In this document: piece by piece, positions 1 through 6,091 of the stretch | Layout: each line of letters starts with the position of its first letter | Numbering within the stretch: position 1 is the first letter of the stretch | From: Prevotella sp. | GTDB lineage: Bacteria; Bacteroidota; Bacteroidia; Bacteroidales; Bacteroidaceae | DNA length: 7,070 nucleotides | NCBI GenBank assembly: GCA_017430675.1 | Contig: JAFRMM010000121.1 | Location: 1 to 7,070, forward strand | Direction of reading: 5' to 3' | Position numbers and translations under genes: made by a program | The notes under the pieces: generated by a model | Told to the model about the DNA's origin: nothing | The model's input: only the letters and a program-made list of their open reading frames with translations | The model's database searches: none

Positions 1-536
1 ATAAGGACTTCAAGGTGAACATCGAGGTGAACCACGCTACACTGGCTGGTCACACCTTCGAACACGAGCTGGCTTGTGCTGTTGACGCTGGTATGCTGGG
101 TAGCATAGACGCTAACCGCGGTGATGCCCAGAACGGTTGGGACACCGACCAGTTCCCCATCGACAACTTCGAACTGACACAGGCTATGATGGAGATCATC
201 CGCAATGGTGGTCTGGGTAATGGCGGTACCAACTTTGACGCTAAGATTCGTCGTAACTCTACCGACCTCGAGGATCTGTTCATTGCTCATATCAGTGGTA
301 TGGATGCTATGGCCCGTGCCTTGATGAACGCTGCCGACATCCTGGAGAATTCTGAACTGCCCGCCATGAAAAAGGCCCGCTATGCAAGTTTCGACAGTGG
401 TATCGGCAAGGACTTCGAGGATGGCAAACTGACCTTCGAGCAGGTCTATGAGTATGGCAAGAAGGTTGAAGAGCCGAAGCAGACCTCAGGTAAGCAGGAG
501 AAGTACGAGACCATCGTAGCGCTCTATGCTAAATAA
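1..536 (+). CDS. xylA: Xylose isomerase, C-terminal part (5' end outside window)
   Basis: Catalyses the reversible isomerisation of D-xylose to D-xylulose (and D-glucose to D-fructose) in the cytosol, the first step of xylose catabolism. The reading frame is open from the left edge (first whole codon at base 3) to TAA at 534-536, giving about 177 residues of a protein that is usually about 440 long. A GTG at base 15 is an internal valine, not the start. Metal-site residues are all present with the spacing known from E. coli XylA: Glu and His in EVNH (visible residues 8 and 11), Asp36 in SIDANRGD, Asp47 and Asp49 in WDTDQFP, and Asp79 in NFDAKIRR; these match E268, H271, D296, D307, D309 and D339. 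The sequence is very close to Prevotella/Bacteroides xylose isomerases as I recall them. No damage is visible. It faces the minus-strand fucose genes and shares a terminator hairpin with them. Confidence 0.96.
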   Translation, partial: KDFKVNIEVNHATLAGHTFEHELACAVDAGMLGSIDANRGDAQNGWDTDQFPIDNFELTQAMMEIIRNGGLGNGGTNFDAKIRRNSTDLEDLFIAHISGMDAMARALMNAADILENSELPAMKKARYASFDSGIGKDFEDGKLTFEQVYEYGKKVEEPKQTSGKQEKYETIVALYAK

Positions 537-540
537 AGAA

Positions 541-568
541 TTAACCCCCGCCAACCGGCGGGGGTTAA
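541..568. terminator. Perfect GC-rich hairpin between convergent genes, probable bidirectional terminator
   Basis: A perfect 12-bp inverted repeat (TTAACCCCCGCC, loop AACC, GGCGGGGGTTAA) lies 4 bp after the xylA stop and 2 bp after the fcl stop on the other strand. Read leftwards (the fcl direction), the stem is followed by TTCTTTATT, a good U-rich tail. Read rightwards (the xylA direction), it is followed by the weaker TCTTAT. The position between two convergent stops, the uninterrupted stem and the tails fit an intrinsic terminator serving both operons. Its efficiency in each direction cannot be judged from sequence alone. Confidence 0.88.
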
Positions 569-570
569 TC

Positions 571-1770
571 TTATACTAAACTAGAACGATACCACTCAAA
601 TAACTTCTGCACACCTTCTTCTATCTCGACCTTATGCGTCCATCCGAGGGAGTGGAGTTTCGAGACATCAATCAACTTACGCATGGTGCCATCGGGCTTA
701 GATGCATCGAACTCAACTGTACCTCCAAATCCCACAGCCTTGACGACGAGTTCGGAGAGTTCACGGATGGTGAGTTCCTTGCCTGTGCCGACATTGATAT
801 GGCAGTTACGGATTTCGCCTAACTTGGGGATGGCACCGCCGCGACCTGCACTGTGGTTACGATCTACGGCGCCATTGGTACTGGCACCATAATGCACAGA
901 AGAATACTTCTCGAGACCGATAATATCGCTGAAGTTCACATTAAGCAACACATGGACAGAAGCATCAGCCATATCCTCGCTCCAAAGGAACTCGCGAAGA
1001 GGCGTACCAGTACCCCAAAGTACCACCTTATTATTATATATACCGTATTTGGCCAATAGGTCAAGGACCTTTTGGCGAGGTGAGGGGTGAGAAGTGAGAG
1101 GTGAGAGAATACCTTCTCCCGTTACACCCTCCACAGGACGCTTATTCAAGTCTATGGCAATCTTTTCCCAATCTCCGTCGTGAATCAGTTTGGCCAGATA
1201 GACTTTGCGCATCATGGCGGGCATGACGTGAGAGTTCTCCAGATGGAAGTTGTCATTCGGACCATAGAGGTTGGTGGGCATTACGGCGATATAGTTGGTG
1301 CCATATTGCAGGTTATAACTCTCGCACATCTTCAGACCGGCAATCTTGGCAATGGCATATTCCTCGTTGGTATATTCCAAGGGCGATGTCAGCAGACAGT
1401 CTTCCTTCATCGGTTGTGGCGCATTCTTGGGATAGATGCAGGTAGAGCCTAAAAACAGCAACTTCTTGACACCATGAGCGTAGGCTTCTGAGATGACATT
1501 ACACTGGATCTTCATGTTCATCATGATGAAATCTGCGCGATATAAGGAGTTAGCCATGATACCGCCTACAAAGGCAGCGGCCAGTACTACTGCATCAGGA
1601 CGTTCCTCATCGAAGAACCGCTTGACGGCCACCTGATCCGTCAGGTCGAGTTCCTGATGGCTTCGGCCTATCAGATTGGTATAGCCCCGTTGAAGGAGGT
1701 TATTCCAAATAGCGGAACCCACAAGTCCGTGGTGTCCCGCTACATATATCTTACTGTCCTTGTTCAGCAT
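571..1770 (-). CDS. fcl: GDP-L-fucose synthase (GDP-4-keto-6-deoxymannose 3,5-epimerase/4-reductase)
   Basis: Epimerises and then reduces GDP-4-keto-6-deoxy-D-mannose with NADPH to GDP-L-fucose, the last step of the de novo pathway; cytosolic, extended SDR fold. The N-terminus has the nucleotide-binding glycine pattern AGHHGLVG (G12, G15, G18). Catalytic residues line up with E. coli Fcl at an offset of two: S109 in LGSTCIYP, C111, Y138 and K142 in YAIAK, and H181 in NSHVMPA. The C-terminal half keeps [20 protein letters not shown] and [10 protein letters not shown]. At 399 aa it is longer than the E. coli enzyme (about 320). The extra length lies in a segment at about residues 205-245, which includes a heptamer-encoded [10 protein letters not shown], and in an extra segment at about 286-318. 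Both are in frame, so the gene looks functional. The ATG at 1768-1770 lies inside the end of gmd (20-bp overlap), which suggests coupled translation. It is the last gene of the manC-gmd-fcl operon. Confidence 0.94.
   Translation of the reverse strand: MLNKDSKIYVAGHHGLVGSAIWNNLLQRGYTNLIGRSHQELDLTDQVAVKRFFDEERPDAVVLAAAFVGGIMANSLYRADFIMMNMKIQCNVISEAYAHGVKKLLFLGSTCIYPKNAPQPMKEDCLLTSPLEYTNEEYAIAKIAGLKMCESYNLQYGTNYIAVMPTNLYGPNDNFHLENSHVMPAMMRKVYLAKLIHDGDWEKIAIDLNKRPVEGVTGEGILSPLTSHPSPRQKVLDLLAKYGIYNNKVVLWGTGTPLREFLWSEDMADASVHVLLNVNFSDIIGLEKYSSVHYGASTNGAVDRNHSAGRGGAIPKLGEIRNCHINVGTGKELTIRELSELVVKAVGFGGTVEFDASKPDGTMRKLIDVSKLHSLGWTHKVEIEEGVQKLFEWYRSSLV
1080..1107. repeat. Heptanucleotide tandem repeat (GTGAGRR, 4 copies) inside fcl
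   Basis: Four head-to-tail 7-bp units on the + strand: GTGAGGG, GTGAGAA, GTGAGAG, GTGAGAG. The last two are identical, giving 14 bp of perfect repeat. On the coding strand the tract reads as CTCTCAC-type units and encodes L222 to P231 of GDP-L-fucose synthase ([10 protein letters not shown]), a Ser/Pro/Thr-rich stretch unlike the surrounding protein. It sits in a surface-loop-like region between RPVEG and the KYGI segment, away from the catalytic residues. Seven is not a multiple of three, so gain or loss of a single unit would shift the reading frame. Confidence 0.85.
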
Positions 1771-2851
1771 CGTCCATGTGGGCTTTAAGGAAGAGTTTCT
1801 TTACGAACTTCATATCGTGACGAACCATAATCTTGACCAGATCCTCGAAAGAAGTCTTATGGGGATTCCAACCCAACTTAGCCTTGGCCTTAGCGGGATT
1901 GCCCAGCAATTGATCCACCTCCGCAGGACGGAAATACTTAGGATCAACCTCCACGAGCGACTTGCCCGTTGCCTTGTCGTAACCTTTTTCATCAACACCA
2001 TCGCCACGCCATTCGAGTTCGATGCCTGCTTCCTTGAAAGCCAGTGTGGCAAACTCGCGAACAGTATGATACTCACCGGTGGCAATCACGAAGTCGTCGG
2101 GCTCGGGCTGCTGAAGGATTAGCCACATACACTCGATATAGTCCTTGGCATAACCCCAGTCGCGTAGCGAGTTCAGGTTGCCCAGATAGAGTTTGTCTTG
2201 ATAACCCTGTGCAATACGGGCTGCGGCAAGCGTGATCTTACGGGTCACAAAGGTCTCACCACGGCGCTCACTCTCATGGTTAAAGAGAATACCGTTGCAG
2301 CAGAACATATTGTATGACTCACGATAATTCTTCATGATCCAGAAGCCGTAGAGTTTGGCAACGGCGTAAGGAGAACGGGGATAGAAGGGAGTCGTCTCAC
2401 TTTGGGGAACCTCCTGTACTTTACCGTAGAGTTCCGATGTTGATGCCTGATAGATACGGCAGGTGTCAGCCAGACCACAGATGCGTACGGCCTCCAGCAA
2501 TCGGAGTACACCGTTGGCATCGGTATCAGCCGTATATTCAGGTACGTCAAACGACACTTTCACATGGCTCTGAGCGGCTAAGTTATAAATCTCCGTAGGA
2601 TGAATCTTTGAAATGACACGGATCAAAGATGACGAGTCCGTCATGTCGGCCCAGTGGAGATTGACAAGGCGTGCCTTCTTCATGTCACGTACCCACTCAT
2701 CGAGATAAAGATGCTCGATGCGTGCGGTATTGAAGGATGAGGAACGGCGCATCAGACCATGCACCTCATATCCTTTTTCAATTAGAAATTCGGCCAGGTA
2801 ACTTCCGTCCTGACCAGTGATACCTGTGATTAAGGCAACTTTTTTATCCAT
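1751..2851 (-). CDS. gmd: GDP-mannose 4,6-dehydratase
   Basis: Converts GDP-D-mannose to GDP-4-keto-6-deoxy-D-mannose using a bound NADP(H); cytosolic, first committed step to GDP-L-fucose. The 366-aa protein is full length for the family (E. coli Gmd is about 373). Visible motifs in order: the dinucleotide-binding GITGQDG (G10, G13, G16), the [13 protein letters not shown] cofactor loop, the DMTDSSSL segment, [12 protein letters not shown], and the active site, with T138 and E140 in ASTSELYG and Y162 and K166 in YAVAK. These correspond to T132, E134, Y156 and K160 of E. coli Gmd. [16 protein letters not shown] and [12 protein letters not shown], both typical of the family, follow. The start codon is 4 bp after the manC stop, and the 3' end overlaps fcl by 20 bp, so the three genes are almost certainly co-transcribed. 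No strong Shine-Dalgarno sequence precedes the ATG, as is common in Bacteroidetes. Confidence 0.97.
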   Translation of the reverse strand: MDKKVALITGITGQDGSYLAEFLIEKGYEVHGLMRRSSSFNTARIEHLYLDEWVRDMKKARLVNLHWADMTDSSSLIRVISKIHPTEIYNLAAQSHVKVSFDVPEYTADTDANGVLRLLEAVRICGLADTCRIYQASTSELYGKVQEVPQSETTPFYPRSPYAVAKLYGFWIMKNYRESYNMFCCNGILFNHESERRGETFVTRKITLAAARIAQGYQDKLYLGNLNSLRDWGYAKDYIECMWLILQQPEPDDFVIATGEYHTVREFATLAFKEAGIELEWRGDGVDEKGYDKATGKSLVEVDPKYFRPAEVDQLLGNPAKAKAKLGWNPHKTSFEDLVKIMVRHDMKFVKKLFLKAHMDDAEQGQ

Positions 2852-2855
2852 ATTA

Positions 2856-3923
2856 TTATGCGTTTCCGGAGAAATTCTTGATGCGCTGTTCCTCAGATAA
2901 CTTGCAGATCAGCAAAGTGTCATTGTTCTCAGCCACGATATATCCGTCAAGTCCATGGATGACCACCTTCTTCTCCTGGGTAGTGTGAACGATGCAGTTG
3001 TGACTCTCGAAGATGTTGATCTCGGGACCGATGCACACATTACCGTAAAGATCCTTCTTGCTCTGTTCATGCAAGGATCCCCAGGTGCCAAGATCACTCC
3101 ATCCGAAGTCGGCGGGACAGACGAAGATCTCTTCGGCCTTCTCCATGATGGCATAGTCAACGGAGATGTTCTCGCATTCCGGGAACATGCGGTCGATCTC
3201 CTCCTGCTCCTTGTCAGTGCCATAGATGGGCAGCAGTGATTCAAAAATCTTGGCCATGGAGGGTTGATAGACGCGGAAGGCGTTGACAATGGTGTTGATG
3301 TTCCAGATGAAGATACCGGCATTCCAGAAAAAGTTGTTCTTCTTGATGTATTCCTGTGCCAGTTCCAAATTCGGCTTCTCACGGAAAGAATCCACGCGGA
3401 AGATCTCCTTGTTGCGTAGGGAACTGGTACTGAGGTCTGCCTGGATATAGCCATAGCCCGTTTCCGGACGGTTGGGCTTCATACCCAGTGTGACGATGGC
3501 ATCCGTCTCACTTGTAAATACCATGCTCTCCTTGATGACACGCTGGAACTCGGACTTGTCGGTGACGATATGGTCACTGGGTGTTACGACGACGTTAGCC
3601 TTCGGGTCCTTCGACTTGATGCGCCAACTGACATAGGCGATACAGGGGGCAGTGTTACGGCGGCATGGCTCACTCAGGATGTTACCCTCTGGGATGTCAG
3701 GGAGTTGCTCCTTCACAATGGAAGCATACTTCTGGTTGGTCACAACCCAGATGTTCTCTGGCTTTACAATGTCTCCAAACCTATCTACGGTCAATTGGAG
3801 TAGAGTCTTACCGACGCCGAGCACATCAATGAACTGCTTGGGATTCTCCGTTGTACTCATGGGCCAAAAACGGCTGCCAATGCCCCCAGCCATAATCACC
3901 AGATGATTGTTTGTCTTTGCCAT
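2856..3923 (-). CDS. manC: Mannose-1-phosphate guanylyltransferase (GDP-mannose pyrophosphorylase)
   Basis: Joins mannose-1-phosphate and GTP to give GDP-mannose and pyrophosphate, supplying the substrate for the next gene, gmd. The nucleotidyltransferase signature [13 protein letters not shown] is at residues 11-23, followed by NPKQF (27-31) with the catalytic-type lysine. PSDHIV (115-120) is the metal-binding stretch, ETGYGYI is at 154-160, EKP at 182-184, NAGIFIW at 201-207 and the family motif FGWSDLGTW at 273-281. At 355 aa this is the short, single-function form: it has the nucleotidyltransferase and a short left-handed-helix region but no C-terminal phosphomannose isomerase domain, so mannose-6-phosphate must be made by another gene. 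The ATG is preceded by an AG-rich AAGAAG (3926-3931), a weak ribosome-binding candidate. It is the first gene of the operon, with its own upstream promoter candidate. The gene symbol could equally be given as rfbM. Confidence 0.95.
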   Translation of the reverse strand: MAKTNNHLVIMAGGIGSRFWPMSTTENPKQFIDVLGVGKTLLQLTVDRFGDIVKPENIWVVTNQKYASIVKEQLPDIPEGNILSEPCRRNTAPCIAYVSWRIKSKDPKANVVVTPSDHIVTDKSEFQRVIKESMVFTSETDAIVTLGMKPNRPETGYGYIQADLSTSSLRNKEIFRVDSFREKPNLELAQEYIKKNNFFWNAGIFIWNINTIVNAFRVYQPSMAKIFESLLPIYGTDKEQEEIDRMFPECENISVDYAIMEKAEEIFVCPADFGWSDLGTWGSLHEQSKKDLYGNVCIGPEINIFESHNCIVHTTQEKKVVIHGLDGYIVAENNDTLLICKLSEEQRIKNFSGNA

Positions 3924-3952
3924 AACTTCTTATTTGACCTGATAATAATCGG

Positions 3953-3973
3953 CAAAGATACAAAATATCTTTG
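3953..3973. repeat. Perfect 8-bp inverted repeat overlapping the manC -7 box
   Basis: CAAAGATA (3953-3960) and TATCTTTG (3966-3973) are exact reverse complements separated by the 5-bp spacer CAAAA. The left arm is the minus-strand -7 box of the manC promoter candidate, and the right arm is an identical -7 box facing the other way. The dyad could be an operator for a dimeric regulator, or a chance result of AT-rich promoter DNA. It is not a terminator, because the stem is only 8 bp and has just two G-C pairs. Confidence 0.5.
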
Positions 3974-3981
3974 AAATGAAA
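3953..3981 (-). promoter_or_regulatory. Candidate Bacteroidetes-type promoter for manC-gmd-fcl
   Basis: On the minus strand TATCTTTG (3960 down to 3953) matches the Bacteroidetes -7 consensus TAnnTTTG exactly and is followed by C, as is often seen. The -33 element is poor: the nearest candidate is TTTC at 3981-3978, 17 bp upstream, against a consensus of TTTG at about 19-21 bp. Transcription would begin near 3946-3950, leaving a leader of roughly 25 nt before the manC ATG. The rest of the 114-bp gap (3924-4037) is AT-rich and holds no gene or strong hairpin. The promoter is inferred from motif and position only. Confidence 0.5.
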
Positions 3982-4037
3982 GAATAAAAATGGGAATTTT
4001 TTCTTTATTGATGTATGATTATTCTCAGATAGCGGTG

Positions 4038-4670
4038 TTAATCCTGCTGTTTGCGTCTCATCCATGACTTGATGCCGAAGTAAAGCACGGCCAAGATAAG
4101 CAGTCCGACAATCACGATTTTGATGTATTCGGCGTATTCACTGATCTTGTCGTTAAGTTGGTCTTCAGGGACGATGGCATGCAGATACCAGCCCATGGCT
4201 GCCAGCACGCTGTGCCATCCGCCGGCACCGATGGTAGTGAACAACAGGAACTTACCATAGTTCATCCGTGCCAGTCCTGCGGGAATGGAGATCAGATGAC
4301 GGATCACGGGAACGAATCTGCCAGTGAGGGTGGCAGCCACACCGTGGTCGTCAAAATATTTCTCACTCCGCTCCACCTTCTCCTGATTCAACAGGCACAT
4401 CTTACCCCATTTGCTGTTGGCGAACTTATAGACCACTGGCCGTCCCACATAGAGAGCCACGAAATAGTTGATGCTGGCACCGATGTCGGCACCAAGTGTG
4501 GCGAAGAGCACAACGAGGAAAACGTTCAGGGAACCACTGGCCGCATGATAGGCAGCAGGGGTGACGACAAACTCAGAGGGTACTGGCACTACTGTGCTTT
4601 CCAACAGCATCAGGATGAATACCGTTGGGTACCAGCCCAGACTGTTTAATATGTTCGTGATAAAGTTCAT
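4038..4670 (-). CDS. DedA-family (VTT domain) inner-membrane protein
   Basis: A 210-aa integral membrane protein of the DedA/SNARE-associated family, whose members act as lipid transporters or scramblases; some recycle undecaprenyl phosphate or support membrane potential. Visible features: an N-terminal hydrophobic segment with E24 and the PVPSE motif (29-33); hydrophobic stretches at about 47-75; the family hallmark GRFVPVIRHLISIPAGLARM (117-136) with R118 and R124, spaced like the essential arginine pair of E. coli YqjA; an amphipathic to hydrophobic region at about 139-165; a last membrane helix at about 183-203; and a positively charged tail KSWMRRKQQD. The length is normal for the family. 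The start overlaps the stop of the upstream TPR gene by 4 bp (ATGA), indicating translational coupling. No strong terminator follows, so read-through into manC is possible. The family is clear; the transported lipid cannot be told from sequence. Confidence 0.92.
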   Translation of the reverse strand: MNFITNILNSLGWYPTVFILMLLESTVVPVPSEFVVTPAAYHAASGSLNVFLVVLFATLGADIGASINYFVALYVGRPVVYKFANSKWGKMCLLNQEKVERSEKYFDDHGVAATLTGRFVPVIRHLISIPAGLARMNYGKFLLFTTIGAGGWHSVLAAMGWYLHAIVPEDQLNDKISEYAEYIKIVIVGLLILAVLYFGIKSWMRRKQQD

Positions 4671-6091
4671 TGCTCTGATTCTAATTGGTTTGACATATAA
4701 TCGAAATACGCCTGTGGCACCATGTCTTCAGGGAAGTAACTGCCGAGTACGGTCTTGGCTTCCTTGGGATTCTTGTCCGTGGCTTCCTTGAGATAGAACA
4801 GGAACTCGTCCGTTTTTTTCATGACCATACAACACAGAGCCATATAGGAATAGCCCTCGTTCCAGTCATCATCCACATGCCTGAAGAAACTCTTCAGCAG
4901 GATATACGATGTCTTGATATAACGGTTGTCGTAGAGTGACACGATGATCCGAAGCATGGTCCTGGGGGCGTTGTCCGACATAAGGAGGGCATTCTTGAAA
5001 GCCCTTTCCGCTTCTTCGGGCATCTTGTTTGCCAGGAGGATATGTCCCCTGATGATCTCCATACTCACATGGTCGCAGTTCATATCCTTGGTCTTATCGA
5101 CATAGTAGAGCGCCGTCTCAGGCTTGTGGATCTCGCTGTAGGCAAAGGCCAGTTCCTGACAGATATCAGGGAGGTAGGGCGAATCGTCTTCTGCCAGATA
5201 CCTGGCTTTCTCCAAAACCAGTATGGCTTTCTGGAATCTCTCCAGGTTGATAAGGCAGGTTCCCTGATGCAGGAATCCAAACTCATCCTCATCCATGATT
5301 TCTGAGTATTTCCTGAAATAGTCCAGCGCCTCCTCGTAATTCCCCAGACTGTACAGACTGTTGGCCTTTGAGAGAAGGCTCTCCGCATCATTGGGGTCGA
5401 TGGCGATGGCATATTCACTGCTGGTGATGGCGGCGTGGTAGTCCTCGTTCATGAACTGCACACTGGCCAGCGCGTTCCAGTATCTGATGGAGTAGGGGTC
5501 ATGGTCGATGAGTTCGTTGAAGATACGTTCACTATCCTTGTATTTCCCTAATCCGAAGAGGGTGCGGGCCATCAGTTCCTTGAAGTCGTCGGAGTCGTCT
5601 CCCTGCGAACGGGCCATCCACTCCATGGCCTTTTCATGCACATTATAGTCAGAGAAGATGTTCGCCACGTCATAGACATAGTCCATCTGCTCGTCAGGCA
5701 TCACCTCCCGCATCTGTTCACGGAAGAAGTCGTCGGCCTCTTCCACCTTGTCTTCATTGATCAGGATCTCCCCACGGAAATAGAGGGCCTCCTGTTGGTC
5801 AACGGCCTGAATGCGGTCCGCATATTCCCGTGCAGTCTCAAAGTCCTTGAGACTCAATGCCTCACGGGCTTTGTAGAGCAGGGGACCCACTGCCTCCGGA
5901 TTAAACTCCAAAGCCAGGTTGATGGCACGGTCTGCCTCTTCCATCCTGCCATTGTACTGGTAATAGTCGGCAATGTCAGCCAGGTCATCGGCATCCATAT
6001 AGATGGAATGCCCTGACCTTACTGACTCTTCGTATCGTTTCAGGATGGTCTGAAACCCCTCACTGTCAAAATATGCCAGTTCGTCTGTCAT
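4667..6091 (-). CDS. TPR-repeat protein of unknown function
   Basis: A 474-aa acidic protein that I recognise only as a tetratricopeptide-repeat protein. It has no signal peptide or membrane segment, so it is probably cytosolic. Helical TPR units run through most of it, for example at about 34-67 (ADIADYYQYNGRMEEADRAI), 69-96, 101-130, 170-200 (ARTLFGLGKYKDSERIFNEL), 203-236 (ending AIAIDPNDA), 237-270 (SKANSLYSLGNYEEALDYF), 271-303, 308-340, and 344-376 (ILLANKMPEEAERAFKNAL). About ten units are present; repeats at both ends are degenerate. No catalytic domain is seen, so it most likely serves as a protein-binding scaffold. Its ATG follows the glnS stop with no intervening base, and its stop overlaps the DedA start, so it sits between a tRNA synthetase and a lipid-transport family protein in one transcript. 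A link to DedA is an inference from coupling alone. Confidence 0.88.
   Translation of the reverse strand: MTDELAYFDSEGFQTILKRYEESVRSGHSIYMDADDLADIADYYQYNGRMEEADRAINLALEFNPEAVGPLLYKAREALSLKDFETAREYADRIQAVDQQEALYFRGEILINEDKVEEADDFFREQMREVMPDEQMDYVYDVANIFSDYNVHEKAMEWMARSQGDDSDDFKELMARTLFGLGKYKDSERIFNELIDHDPYSIRYWNALASVQFMNEDYHAAITSSEYAIAIDPNDAESLLSKANSLYSLGNYEEALDYFRKYSEIMDEDEFGFLHQGTCLINLERFQKAILVLEKARYLAEDDSPYLPDICQELAFAYSEIHKPETALYYVDKTKDMNCDHVSMEIIRGHILLANKMPEEAERAFKNALLMSDNAPRTMLRIIVSLYDNRYIKTSYILLKSFFRHVDDDWNEGYSYMALCCMVMKKTDEFLFYLKEATDKNPKEAKTVLGSYFPEDMVPQAYFDYMSNQLESEQ

Noticed and set aside
15..536. GTG at base 15 as the start of a short independent gene
   Set aside because: The codons before it (KDFK) continue the conserved xylose isomerase sequence, and the known metal-site spacing shows this is the C-terminal part of a gene cut by the window edge.
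571..1770. fcl as a frameshifted or broken gene because of the repeat tract and unusual length
   Set aside because: The frame is continuous, all catalytic residues are present, and conserved motifs continue on both sides of both insertions, so it is best called intact.
2909..3454. Open frame of 181 codons on the minus strand in a different frame of manC
   Set aside because: The product is rich in Arg, Ser and Thr, typical of an out-of-frame reading of a GC-balanced gene, and the manC frame has all expected motifs throughout.
3986..4001. AAAAAT/ATTTTT hairpin downstream of dedA as a terminator
   Set aside because: The stem is only about six A-T pairs with no G-C pair, too weak for an intrinsic terminator; the region is better described as AT-rich promoter DNA.
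3826..4065. Possible small minus-strand gene spanning the dedA-manC gap
   Set aside because: It overlaps the end of dedA and the start of manC out of frame, runs through the promoter region, and its translation resembles no known family.
4158..4649. Long open frame on the + strand, antisense to the DedA gene
   Set aside because: The translation has no recognisable family, lacks a promoter or ribosome-binding site, and lies entirely opposite a well-supported DedA gene; it is a by-product of the minus-strand codon pattern.
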